Shown here piece by piece: positions 44,381-53,119 of a stretch of DNA of 64,000 nucleotides; the first letter of the stretch is position 1; the number at the start of each line of letters is the position of its first letter. Source of the DNA: Danxiaibacter flavus (GTDB lineage: Bacteria; Bacteroidota; Bacteroidia; Chitinophagales; Chitinophagaceae); NCBI RefSeq assembly GCF_041060425.1, contig NZ_JAULBC010000004.1:186001-250000 (forward strand), in the 5' to 3' direction. Position numbers and translations under genes: made by a program. Under the pieces are notes generated by a model, which was not told the origin of the DNA, searched no databases, and saw only the letters and a program-made list of their open reading frames with translations.

Positions 44381-45637
44381 ATGAGTACGGATAAAAAACT
44401 GGTTATTGGTTTGTTTGGATTTGGCGTGGTTGGAGAAGGTTTATACCATGTATTACACCAGACCCCTTCATTAAAAGCAGAGATAAGAAGAGTTTGTATT
44501 AAACATCCCGGGAAAAAAAGAAACGCCCCTGCAGAACTTTTTACAACCGATAAAGATGAATTACTTTTCGACAAAGAGATCAATGTAATCGTTGAAGTAA
44601 TTGACGATTCTGTTGCTGCTTTCGACATCGTTCACACTGCATTCAAAAACGGAAAAGCTGTTGTTAGTGCGAGCAAGAAAATGATCGCGGAGCACCTGAA
44701 TGAAATTCTTGCCCTACAAAAAGAAACAAATCTTCCATTCTTGTGCGAAGCTGCAGCGTGTGCATCTATCCCCGTTATCCGCAACCTGGAAGAATATTAT
44801 GACAACGATTTATTGCACGGAATAAAAGCTATTGTAAACGGTTCTACCAACTTCATCCTCACCAAAATGTTCGAGGAGAAATTAACTTACAGCGAAGCTT
44901 TGTTACTTGCACAACAATTAGGCTTTGCTGAAAGTAATCCTGCATTGGATGTAGAAGGTTTTGATGCAGTTAACAAATGGACATTGTTGTTAACGCATGC
45001 CTACGGTATTATTGAATCGCCCGAAAATATTGTGTTCACAGGCATTCAAAACATTCAGCTTACCGACGCAAATGTTGCAAAAGAAAAAAGCTACGATATA
45101 AAACTGGTTGCCCAGGCGCAGAAGTTAAAGAACGGAAAAGTTGCAGCATTTGTACTACCTCAATTCGTTTCACATGATGACCATTTGAGTTTTGTAAGAA
45201 ATGAATACAATGGCGTGGTAATAGAAAGCGGTTTTGCGGACAAACAATTTTTCTACGGAAAAGGTGCGGGCAGCTTCCCTACTGCATCAGCTGTATTAAG
45301 CGACATCTCTGCATTGCGCTATGATTACAAATACGAATACAAGAAACTTTACTATCACACACCCGGCGAATTATCGCACGATTTTTACGTTCGCGCTTAC
45401 GTAAGCTTCAATCAATTGGCTGATATTCCGAAAGAGGAATTTGAATGGATTGAAGAGTGGCACGGCGGGCAGGAAAGAAGCTATTTTATTGGCGTAATTC
45501 ATTTCGACAAACTGGCTAAAGACCAATGGTGGAAACAGCACGGCGTTTCTCTGATCCTCACTCCTGATTCAGTAATTGAAAACATTGAAATCAGGAATTT
45601 GAAGAAAAGGAGTCTTGAACTCGCAGGAATCATTTAA
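44381..45637 (+). CDS. hom: Homoserine dehydrogenase
   Basis: 418 residues from ATG 44381. N-terminal NAD(P) motif GLFGFGVVGEGLYHVL, the catalytic-domain segment ACASIPVIRNLEEYY and NGSTNFILTKM, and the FAESNPALDVEGFDAVNKWTLL block are typical. A C-terminal part of about 110 residues may be regulatory. It reduces aspartate semialdehyde to homoserine, feeding metX. Its stop TAA overlaps an AATTGAC array. Confidence 0.94.
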   Translation: MSTDKKLVIGLFGFGVVGEGLYHVLHQTPSLKAEIRRVCIKHPGKKRNAPAELFTTDKDELLFDKEINVIVEVIDDSVAAFDIVHTAFKNGKAVVSASKKMIAEHLNEILALQKETNLPFLCEAAACASIPVIRNLEEYYDNDLLHGIKAIVNGSTNFILTKMFEEKLTYSEALLLAQQLGFAESNPALDVEGFDAVNKWTLLLTHAYGIIESPENIVFTGIQNIQLTDANVAKEKSYDIKLVAQAQKLKNGKVAAFVLPQFVSHDDHLSFVRNEYNGVVIESGFADKQFFYGKGAGSFPTASAVLSDISALRYDYKYEYKKLYYHTPGELSHDFYVRAYVSFNQLADIPKEEFEWIEEWHGGQERSYFIGVIHFDKLAKDQWWKQHGVSLILTPDSVIENIEIRNLKKRSLELAGII

Positions 45638-45805
45638 TTGACAATTGACAATGGAGAATTGATAATGAGGGAATATGCGGATGTGCGAATATGCAAATGT
45701 TATGGAAGCACTGACCAGGTAACAGTGATAAAACGAAACAGAAACCTGTGTCACCTTTCACTATTGACCATTGACTTTTCACATTTTTTGGATGTTTTTG
45801 TTGTA

Positions 45806-45838
45806 TAAAAAAAGTCCCGATTCACGCGGGACTTTTTT
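45806..45838. terminator. Intrinsic terminator, copy 1
   Basis: AAAAAAAGTCCCG pairs with CGGGACTTTTTT around ATTCACG. The symmetric A/T tracts could serve both the methionine operon and the convergent receptor gene. Confidence 0.85.
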
Positions 45839-46021
45839 ATTATTAAGAAGCGCTCATTCGCGCCAATTCATTTTCAATTTTCAACTTTCGATCTTCAGCA
45901 TGATTGAAGATTTCACTATTGACTTTTTACTGGCGAGTAACATGACTGAAACAAAACAGGAACCTGCTCCACCTTTCACCATTGACCATTCACTATTCAC
46001 CTTCTTGGATGTTTTTGTTGT

Positions 46022-46052
46022 AAAAAAAAGTCCCGTTAACCGGGACTTTTTT
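46022..46052. terminator. Intrinsic terminator, copy 2
   Basis: AAAAAAAAGTCCCG pairs with CGGGACTTTTTT around TTAAC. It duplicates the copy at 45806-45838 together with the flanking sequence. Confidence 0.85.
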
Positions 46053-46154
46053 ACTTAAATTATTTTTATTTTTTCTCGTTAACACACGTTTCATTCGGGC
46101 TAAAGCACAGCAGCAATGATTTTAAGCTATTCGCACATCTGCACATTTGCTCAT

Positions 46155-48653
46155 TTACCCGTTTCCTCCACCCTCTTCATCATGCCTTTTAAACATGTTG
46201 AAATCACTCTTACCAAACTTATAGCTGAAAGTCAACCGGAATGTACGGATGTCCCAACGGCCATAAGAATCCTGGTAAAATGACTCTGTATCATAAATGT
46301 TTCCATATCTGCGTGTATTGAAGATATCGCTGATGCTGAATGAAAGTGCAGCAGCATTATTCTTCAGGAACTCTTTACGCATAGCAAAGTCAGATACAAA
46401 TACATCTTTTGTTTTTCCTTGTGGAATAACCTGCGGAGATTCATATTGCGCCACCCACTGGAAATTTAAATTATTAAATACGCTCCTGGAGCCAGTGATC
46501 TTATAGTTGGCAATGAATTTTGTGTTGTAGTTGAATCCTTCATTATTCAGGCTCTTATCTCCCACCTGTGCATCTGTCTTCCGATACTGCAAGTTCAGGT
46601 TGTAGGTAAGATCGAGCTCTCTCAGCATTTTCTGCTGTACGGTAAACTCACCTCCCCACCTGTTCGTATGTCCGGCATTGATAAATGTGTTTACTATTGC
46701 ATTGGGCGACACGCCTGCATTCGCCAATTGCTGATACAACTGCGAACTGATTGTATCGCTATACTCCGTGATGTCACGCACATTATTCTTATAATAAACA
46801 CCCGCAGTAACGCTTCCGCCTTTATATCTTGTAAAGTAGTTCAACTCAAAAGAGTTGGTATACTCAGGTGCAAGGCCGGGATTTCCGACTGAGATGTTCA
46901 TTGGATCGTTAATATCAATAAACGGATTTACTTCCCACCAGCGAGGCCTTCTGATTCGTTTAGAATAGTTAATCTGCAGATCCTGAGATTCATTCAATTG
47001 CTTGGTGATAAATACGCTTGGAAACATAGCTTCCAGCAGATCTTTAAAGCTTGAAGGATAACTGTAGCCGAAGCTCTTTGCACTATCGATCATTGTTCCA
47101 TCCAGTTTGGATGTTTCCATACGCAGGCCTACCTGGTACTTGAAGCTCTTGAACTTGTTGGCATAGTTAAAATAACCTGCGTAAACCGTTTCATCGTATT
47201 TGTAATTATTACTCAGCGGCAATTTTGTTTCATTGTTGGCCTGATCAAGAGAGTAGGTGCCAAATGCAGATGTTGTTCTATTGAAATAGGTTCTTCCACC
47301 AAATTCAATACGTTTGTCAGCAGTCATCTGATTTGTGTAATCAACCTGAGCCACAATCTGGTTGTCATTACCAGAGCCTCCGTTACGCACTTTATTTACC
47401 GGTGCGTGCAAACTACCATCAAGGTTATATTGATTGGTGGTGATAAAAGAACCACTGTTTTTTGTACCACCATTATATGTAATATCTGCTGTTAATTTAT
47501 GCTCTGGTTTGTCGAAAACCTTGTCATAAGTAAGACGGCTGCTGTATCTGAAGAAACGGAAATTATCATCGGATAATCTGTTTCCCGTATAATCCAGTGT
47601 GTTTGTTTTATCAAGATATTGCTGATCCTGGGTTTGATGATTACGAAATTTTCCCTCGGTGAAGCCCTGCGTAAAAGTGACAGTATTTTTATCGTCGATA
47701 AAATAATCAGCGCCAAAACGGGTTGACATAAATCTTCTCTTTCTGTCGTTTTCTGAATTTTGATTGAAGTAATCTGTTACTTCGCCACCACTCTTATTTT
47801 GCCTGTATGTCTCTTCCTTGCTGTACCCACCGGACTGATTCAAATTTCCATTTACAAAGAGGTTTACTTTTTGCTGTCTGGCGTTTAAGCTAAGGTTACC
47901 ATTCAGCACATCCGGAGTTCCTCCTCCTATGGAAGCGATACCATTCAATCCTGAACGCTTGTTCTTTTTCAGAATAATGTTGATGATACCTCCCGCACTT
48001 GACGCGTCAAATTTGGAGGAGGGATTCGTCATCAGCTCCACCCTTTCGATATCATCTGCCGGAATCTGATCCAGCGTTAATATAGTTGGTCTGCCATCAA
48101 CAAATATTTGCGGGCTTGTATTGCGCATCTGCACGTTACCATTAATGTCAACGGTAAGTGACGGAATGTTTTTCATCACATCCACAGCCGTTCCACCCTG
48201 TGCAGTAATATTCTTTTCTACATTAAATATTTTTCTGTCTATGCCCATTTGCATTGTAGGCTTTGCAGTAGTAGATACTACAACAGCGGAAAGGTTATTT
48301 GATTCCTGTTCCAATGCCAGGTTGCCTAAATCACTTGAAGAAGACAAGGTAACAGTTTGCTTAAAAGGTTTGTAGCCCATTGCAGTCACCGTTAAATTGT
48401 ATTTACCGGCGTTGGGCAGGTTCTCAAACACGAACGAACCATCTGCACCTGAAAGAATACTGCGTTTAACCTCACCAGTCTGCAACTGTATTGTGGCCCC
48501 GGCGATACCGTTTTGACCAATCTTATCCGCCAGCTTTCCTGAAAGCTTGAATTTGGTACTATTGTTGGTAATAGTGTTTGTCGCTTTTTTTTGAGCATAA
48601 GAAAACTGGAACAAGGGAATGGCGCAAACAAAAAGCAATAATGATCTCTTCAT
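46155..48653 (-). CDS. TonB-dependent receptor-type outer membrane beta-barrel protein
   Basis: 832 residues with a signal peptide (MKRSLLLFVCAIPLFQFSYAQ). A carboxypeptidase regulatory-like domain (about 35-115: KLSGKLADKIGQNGIAGATIQLQTG) is followed by a plug domain (about 130-235: GGTAVDVMKNIPSLTVD, MTNPSSKFDASSAGGIINIILKK) and a long barrel (about 250-832, OMP_b-brl_3 type). It imports or binds a large ligand such as a siderophore or polysaccharide; substrate unknown. No SusD partner. Its stop TAA is inside an octamer array. Confidence 0.92.
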   Translation of the reverse strand: MKRSLLLFVCAIPLFQFSYAQKKATNTITNNSTKFKLSGKLADKIGQNGIAGATIQLQTGEVKRSILSGADGSFVFENLPNAGKYNLTVTAMGYKPFKQTVTLSSSSDLGNLALEQESNNLSAVVVSTTAKPTMQMGIDRKIFNVEKNITAQGGTAVDVMKNIPSLTVDINGNVQMRNTSPQIFVDGRPTILTLDQIPADDIERVELMTNPSSKFDASSAGGIINIILKKNKRSGLNGIASIGGGTPDVLNGNLSLNARQQKVNLFVNGNLNQSGGYSKEETYRQNKSGGEVTDYFNQNSENDRKRRFMSTRFGADYFIDDKNTVTFTQGFTEGKFRNHQTQDQQYLDKTNTLDYTGNRLSDDNFRFFRYSSRLTYDKVFDKPEHKLTADITYNGGTKNSGSFITTNQYNLDGSLHAPVNKVRNGGSGNDNQIVAQVDYTNQMTADKRIEFGGRTYFNRTTSAFGTYSLDQANNETKLPLSNNYKYDETVYAGYFNYANKFKSFKYQVGLRMETSKLDGTMIDSAKSFGYSYPSSFKDLLEAMFPSVFITKQLNESQDLQINYSKRIRRPRWWEVNPFIDINDPMNISVGNPGLAPEYTNSFELNYFTRYKGGSVTAGVYYKNNVRDITEYSDTISSQLYQQLANAGVSPNAIVNTFINAGHTNRWGGEFTVQQKMLRELDLTYNLNLQYRKTDAQVGDKSLNNEGFNYNTKFIANYKITGSRSVFNNLNFQWVAQYESPQVIPQGKTKDVFVSDFAMRKEFLKNNAAALSFSISDIFNTRRYGNIYDTESFYQDSYGRWDIRTFRLTFSYKFGKSDFNMFKRHDEEGGGNG

Positions 48654-48858
48654 AATTTGTTTTTACGTCAGATGGCAGTTCAATCTACGTTAATTAAAAG
48701 CCTGTAAGCTAAACGCTTTTAGCTCATTTTAAGGTTAGTAAGACTATTTTTACTTTTTATTGACATATATGCATGACCGTTATATTTAGGGAATACATTT
48801 TGAATGTATTTGATATATAAATAAAACAGTCTGCCAATGGCAGATTGTTGCAATAAGA

Positions 48859-49014
48859 TTAGTATTTCATTAAAACACTAGGCCTCCGTTTTTGCCGGCG
48901 GCGCTGCTGCAGCATTTCCTCCGCTGGCTTTCCACGCCCGGTTAACCATTTGCGAATGGCATAAAATGCGGCAATAAGAGCGGCGATAATTATTTTACCA
49001 AACTTTGCGATCAA
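48859..49014 (-). CDS. Possible small membrane protein (51 aa, TTG start)
   Basis: From TTG 49014 to TAA 48859. Translation is amphipathic and then hydrophobic: LIAKFGKIIIAALIAAFYAIR forms one membrane segment, followed by a strongly basic tail ending RRRQKRRPSVLMKY. A real single-pass protein is possible, but the start codon is weak and no family is recognised. Confidence 0.3.
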   Translation of the reverse strand: MIAKFGKIIIAALIAAFYAIRKWLTGRGKPAEEMLQQRRRQKRRPSVLMKY

Positions 49015-49252
49015 ACCATGATCGCTATCAAATCAGACATCAACAAATCAGATATCCGTCACCAAAAGCTGATCTCTGATTTCTTTCTGCTCAATCCAAA
49101 AATCAATATTTAAATCTTCTTGGTCAATAAAGAAAAATCTACATCAATCCTTTTCATTTTCGATAATTGCCAGGACCATCATTGCAACCAAATCACATAT
49201 CAACAAATCAGACATCCGTCATTCAAAGCTGATTTCTTGTGAGAGAATAAAT

Positions 49253-49260
49253 TACCTTTG
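49253..49260 (+). promoter_or_regulatory. Bacteroidota -7 box upstream of the GT2 gene
   Basis: TACCTTTG matches TAnnTTTG. The 5' UTR to ATG 49346 would be about 80 nt. The -33 box is not obvious. Confidence 0.45.
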
Positions 49261-49345
49261 TGCATCTATTCTCACTATATCCCGTCAAAAACTACATTCC
49301 ATTTATAGCTTGGGAGGACGGAATAATTAACTATAAAATGCATGG

Positions 49346-50296
49346 ATGAAAGAGTTATCAGTTGTAATTCCCGTAATGAATGAAGAAGACAATGTACGCC
49401 CGATGATCAACGCGGTGAGTGAGGCTCTGCAGGATATTGACTATGAAATAATTTTTGTTGATGACGGCTCTACCGACTCAACGCGCCCACGCATAAGGGA
49501 AATACTGAATGACAGAATTGTTTTGGTTGAACTGAGAAAAAACTATGGACAAAGCACTGCAATGGCTGCGGGCATTGACTATTCTACAGGGAAGTATATT
49601 GCCATGCTGGATGGGGACTTACAAAACGACCCAACGGACATACCCTTTATGCTGAAAAAGTTGATAGATGAAGACTGGGATGTTGTAGCCGGCAACCGGA
49701 AAAACAGGAAAGATGGAGCACTATTAAGAAAAATACCCAGCAAGATTGCAAATGCAATGATCAGGCGCATGACGCGTGTTTACATTAAAGACTACGGCTG
49801 TACGCTAAAAGTTTTCAAACGGGAAATTGCGGAAGATCTTGGACTGTATGGCGAGTTACACCGCTTTATACCAGTGCTTGCAGCCATGCAGGGTGCAAGA
49901 ATTGTGCAGGTTGATGTAAAACACCATGCAAGAAAATTCGGCACGTCAAAATATGGCCTGGGAAGAACTTTCCGTGTAATGAGTGATTTGGTGACGATGG
50001 TGTTCTTTAGAAAATATAGCCAGAAGCCAATGCATCTTTTTGGAACAATGGGATTCATCAGCTTGTTTATTGGTATTGCCATCAACATCTATCTCCTTAT
50101 ATTAAAATTGATGGGAGATGATATATGGGGTAAACCATTGCTTATTCTTGGCATGATCTTTTTACTCGGAGGTATTCAGTTGATTACAATAGGCATTATT
50201 GCTGAAATAAACATGCGCACTTATTTTGAGGGAACAAACAGGAAGACGTATAATGTGAGGCACGTTTTTAAGAAAGATGCTTCAATTGACAGTTGA
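49346..50296 (+). CDS. GT2-family polyprenyl-phosphate glycosyltransferase
   Basis: 316 residues. The GT-A domain (about 4-220) begins LSVVIPVMNEEDNVRPMINAV with DDGST (about 37-41) and the YIAMLDGDLQNDP metal motif. Two C-terminal membrane segments follow (about 233-258 and 270-295). This is the GtrB/ArnC/DPM1-like layout that transfers a sugar from a nucleotide donor to polyprenyl phosphate. The flippase-like gene lies 237 bp downstream and GT39 enzymes lie further on, which fits a polyprenyl-sugar pathway. Its stop lies within a heptamer array. Confidence 0.9.
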   Translation: MKELSVVIPVMNEEDNVRPMINAVSEALQDIDYEIIFVDDGSTDSTRPRIREILNDRIVLVELRKNYGQSTAMAAGIDYSTGKYIAMLDGDLQNDPTDIPFMLKKLIDEDWDVVAGNRKNRKDGALLRKIPSKIANAMIRRMTRVYIKDYGCTLKVFKREIAEDLGLYGELHRFIPVLAAMQGARIVQVDVKHHARKFGTSKYGLGRTFRVMSDLVTMVFFRKYSQKPMHLFGTMGFISLFIGIAINIYLLILKLMGDDIWGKPLLILGMIFLLGGIQLITIGIIAEINMRTYFEGTNRKTYNVRHVFKKDASIDS

Positions 50297-50440
50297 AAAT
50301 TGAAAATGCGTGGGTGTGCAAATGAGGAAATGTGCGAGTATGCAAATGTGTATATTAATTAATAATTGAAAGTTGACAATTGAAAATGGTGGGAATGTGC
50401 AAATATGCGAATGAGGAAATGTGCGAACTTGTAGATTTTG
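50283..50440 (+). repeat. Heptamer and octamer array after GT2 gene
   Basis: CAATTGA/CAGTTGA/AAATTGA words start inside the GT2 coding end (stop TGA 50294-50296). Octamers of the AATGTGCG/AATATGCA type continue to about 50350, and the pattern repeats at 50359-50430. Confidence 0.85.
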
Positions 50441-50486
50441 GAATGCATTCCAAAGAAAGATAAGGTGACAAATTGTAAAGTAGCCC

Positions 50487-50533
50487 GCACCTTTCACTAT
50501 TCACCATTCACCATTCACTATTCACTATCCACA
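50487..50533 (+). repeat. CACTATT-type heptamer array directly before a start codon
   Basis: Six 7-bp words such as CACTATT, CACCATT and CACTATC end right at ATG 50534. The same words occur, in the opposite sense, at 29987, 30112, 35253, 35482, 45755 and 45972. Confidence 0.8.
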
Positions 50534-51421
50534 ATGCCTTTAAGACAACACACAAAATCTGCTCTCAAGCTACTTCTCAAGATAGGAGTAACTGCTGCAT
50601 GCTTGTGGTATGTGAGCCGAAAGATTGACTGGAGCAAAAGTTGGGAAACGATACAAAGAAGTGACTCGCTTTGGTTGATGGTAGCGGTTATTTTTTTTAC
50701 GGCATCAAAGGTTGTTTCTTCTTTAAGACTGAATATCTATTTTAAAAATATCGGCTTGTATTTGTCGCAAACGCTTAACCTGAAATTATCGTGGTTAGGC
50801 ATGTATTACAACCTCTTTCTGCCCGGCGGAATTGGCGGCGATGCATACAAGGTTATTTTACTCAACAGGCACTACAATCAATCCGCGAAGCTGCTAACAG
50901 CCGCTGTATTGCTGGACAGGATAAGTGGCCTTGTCGGGCTGGGCATTCTTGCCGTCATTTATTATTGGTTCGTGTTTAATGGCGAGCAATATCCATGGTT
51001 ACTTGTTGCCGCTATTTTACCGGGAATAATCGTCTATTATTTTGTAGTCAAAAAATTTTTCCCATCATTTATCAGTAGTTTCTGGAGTACGTTCTGGATT
51101 GGGCTTCTTGTTCAGGGTTTGCAGGTTGTTTGTGTTTATTGCCTTATGACCGCTTTACATCTGCACGAGCACCATACGCCTTATATCCTGATCTTTTTAC
51201 TGTCGTCAATCATTGCTGTTCTGCCTTTTACCATTGGTGGATTAGGTGCCCGTGAAGTTGTCTTTTTATGGGGAAGCAACCAGTTTCTTTTGAACCGCGA
51301 TGAGGCTGTTTGTATCAGTCTTTTATTCTATTTAATTACTGTTCTCGTTTCACTTGCCGGAATAATTTGGGTGTACAAAAAACCATTGAACAAAATTCCT
51401 GTAACAGTTGGCCAGGATTAG
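50534..51421 (+). CDS. LPG-synthase-like flippase domain membrane protein
   Basis: 295 residues from ATG 50534; the frame remains open to 50438 in the repeat but that adds no family sequence. About eight hydrophobic segments, with the LKLSWLGMYYNLFLPGGIGGDAYKV motif characteristic of the lysylphosphatidylglycerol-synthase transmembrane (AglD/UPF0104) family. Members act in lipid or polyprenyl-lipid transport or glycan anchoring. It directly follows a polyprenyl-phosphate GT2 gene, so it may flip or use the same lipid-linked sugar; this is inference. Confidence 0.85.
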   Translation: MPLRQHTKSALKLLLKIGVTAACLWYVSRKIDWSKSWETIQRSDSLWLMVAVIFFTASKVVSSLRLNIYFKNIGLYLSQTLNLKLSWLGMYYNLFLPGGIGGDAYKVILLNRHYNQSAKLLTAAVLLDRISGLVGLGILAVIYYWFVFNGEQYPWLLVAAILPGIIVYYFVVKKFFPSFISSFWSTFWIGLLVQGLQVVCVYCLMTALHLHEHHTPYILIFLLSSIIAVLPFTIGGLGAREVVFLWGSNQFLLNRDEAVCISLLFYLITVLVSLAGIIWVYKKPLNKIPVTVGQD

Positions 51422-51553
51422 TAAGCCATGCCGGCATTCCAACAAAAGAAGCGGCATGGCTATTATTCAGACAACAGGGATACAAATCGTTTTTCAAAAA
51501 GAAAAACGCGGTCCTTCATTAACGATAGATGATCATGATGTACGTCCGTTATT

Positions 51554-52462
51554 TTAGAGAATATAAAACTCCAGTACTGGCTGATCTTCCGGTAACTCCT
51601 GGTCTTTCAACATCTGCCGCAGGTCTTTTTCTATATTCGTTGCAATGGCTGTTACGGGCGTATCTGTAGGCTTGTTTTCAAACGGATCCTGCAGATGGAT
51701 CGCCATTTTCTCAATCAACAAAAAGCTTGATGCAATAGCCACTACAAGAGGTATTTCAAAAAATCCAAAATACTGAATAACCCCAAAGGGAAGTAATCCA
51801 ATAAACAGCAATAATGCAAAGTGAATGTACAGGCTGTATGTAACGGGAAAGATCGTATTCTTAATACGCTCACATTTACCCATTGAGTCGCATAACCGCG
51901 TTAATGTACGGTCCAGTTCAACTTGTTGAAACTGATTGATCATTCCCTCGTCGAGCGCGAGTTTTAAATCTCTTGCGTGTAGCTCCAGCAAAGCCGCCGG
52001 CACATTGTTATAATGCGATATGAACTCGTATTCCTTTCTGCTGATATATTTTTCCAGTCCATGCAATACATTCATTTTTCGCAGGCTTCGTCCCAGCGCA
52101 TAACTCCAGGCCATCTGTCTTTTAATCAGTCTTGTTCTTAATTGCTGCACTTCATCTCCTTCATAGGCAACTTCTGTAAAGCAAAGCACCTGTCTCGAAA
52201 GCGTTCGTGAATCATTTACAATAGCGCCCCATATATGCCTTGCCTCCCACCAGCGATCATACGCCTGGTTGGATCTGAAACCCAGGAGCAGTGAAATTAC
52301 GGTACCTAATATTGTGGGCACAGCTATGGGTATGGATATTCGTGTAATATGAAAGCTATTATACAATAAGACTATTACCGTTGCATAAATCGTTACAACA
52401 ATAAACTCCTTCTTTATTTTCCCGAAAATATATCCGTAGGGAACATTCTCTTTTAGTAACAT
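51554..52462 (-). CDS. Bestrophin-like (UPF0187) membrane protein
   Basis: 302 residues. The IAVPTILGTVISLLLGFRSNQAYDRWWEARHIWGAIVNDSRTL region is diagnostic of the bestrophin/UPF0187 family, with further membrane segments around 215-265. Bacterial homologues are chloride- or cation-conducting channels. It is 64 bp from the universal-stress-like gene on the same strand. Confidence 0.88.
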   Translation of the reverse strand: MLLKENVPYGYIFGKIKKEFIVVTIYATVIVLLYNSFHITRISIPIAVPTILGTVISLLLGFRSNQAYDRWWEARHIWGAIVNDSRTLSRQVLCFTEVAYEGDEVQQLRTRLIKRQMAWSYALGRSLRKMNVLHGLEKYISRKEYEFISHYNNVPAALLELHARDLKLALDEGMINQFQQVELDRTLTRLCDSMGKCERIKNTIFPVTYSLYIHFALLLFIGLLPFGVIQYFGFFEIPLVVAIASSFLLIEKMAIHLQDPFENKPTDTPVTAIATNIEKDLRQMLKDQELPEDQPVLEFYIL

Positions 52463-52526
52463 AACCGGTGTTTTTTAGGTCCACAAAGTTTTTTTTTGCA
52501 AGGCCAATTTTCATACGCTGATTTCA

Positions 52527-53024
52527 TCACGCATTTATCGGGCTTTCCATTCCCTTCTTCACATAAATAAAAGTGCTGTTTAGCAACATATCATTTTCGG
52601 TTTCAAACTCAGATAGTATTTCAACGCCACAAGTTTTAATCAACCTTTCCGGGTTAATGCTGTGGCGATAGCCAGTGTACATGAGATATTCTTTTGGCCA
52701 AACAACCAGGCTGATCGCATTCGCTCTTATAAAATTTTTGAATGCAGGTCTGGTGTTTCCGTAAAAATGTCTGAATGTGATACTTCCGATAACGGAACCA
52801 TATTTCATTTTCAATCTGCGGCACTCTCTTCTGAAGCTTTCATTCATCAAACCTTCGTATAGTGGATTTCTTTTAAGGAACATCAGGTCCATAATATCCG
52901 ATGGAGTGTCAAAAGCGTGAAAAAGAACAATATTCAGTTCTTTATCACTTAGTGTTTCAGCAGTGTTTACAACAAGTTGAAGCGATTGAACAGTGAAGTC
53001 AGTAGGAATCAATATGTTTTTCAT
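52527..53024 (-). CDS. Universal stress protein-like protein
   Basis: 165 residues opening MKNILIPTDFTVQSLQLVVNTAETLSDKELNIVLFHAFD, the usual UspA beta1-alpha1 pattern. The typical ATP-binding G-x2-G-x9-G motif is not clear, and the C-terminal half is atypical. It may be a degenerate UspA-like protein. Position between the bestrophin and the two-component genes suggests a stress link only loosely. Confidence 0.7.
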   Translation of the reverse strand: MKNILIPTDFTVQSLQLVVNTAETLSDKELNIVLFHAFDTPSDIMDLMFLKRNPLYEGLMNESFRRECRRLKMKYGSVIGSITFRHFYGNTRPAFKNFIRANAISLVVWPKEYLMYTGYRHSINPERLIKTCGVEILSEFETENDMLLNSTFIYVKKGMESPINA

Positions 53025-53119
53025 CGTTGCTTTTTTTGTTTACTGCAAAGCTGAAAAACCGGTATTAGACACTCCTAAGAATGAAATTAGAATGCCATAA
53101 GAACTACATTAAAATGAGG

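Larger units (their letters stand above)
45636..46154. repeat. Heptamer arrays and a duplicated terminator cassette
   Basis: AATTGAC words start in the hom stop codon (45636-45665), octamers follow (45665-45700). A cassette CACCTTTCAC...heptamers...TTGGATGTTTTTGTTGTA plus terminator occurs twice (about 45750-45838 and 45969-46052). Octamers of the ATTCGCAC/ATTTGCTC type lie at 46128-46158 and include the TonB receptor's stop (46155-46157). No gene. Confidence 0.85.
48654..49345. other. Long spacer with small ORF candidate and AATCAGACATC words
   Basis: A possible 51-codon gene lies at 48859-49014 on the minus strand. Bases 49030-49240 contain CAAATCAGACATC and AAAGCTGAT words related to, partly inverted from, the 14.1-14.4 kb repeat. 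A TACCTTTG -7 box lies at 49253-49260. Confidence 0.55.
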
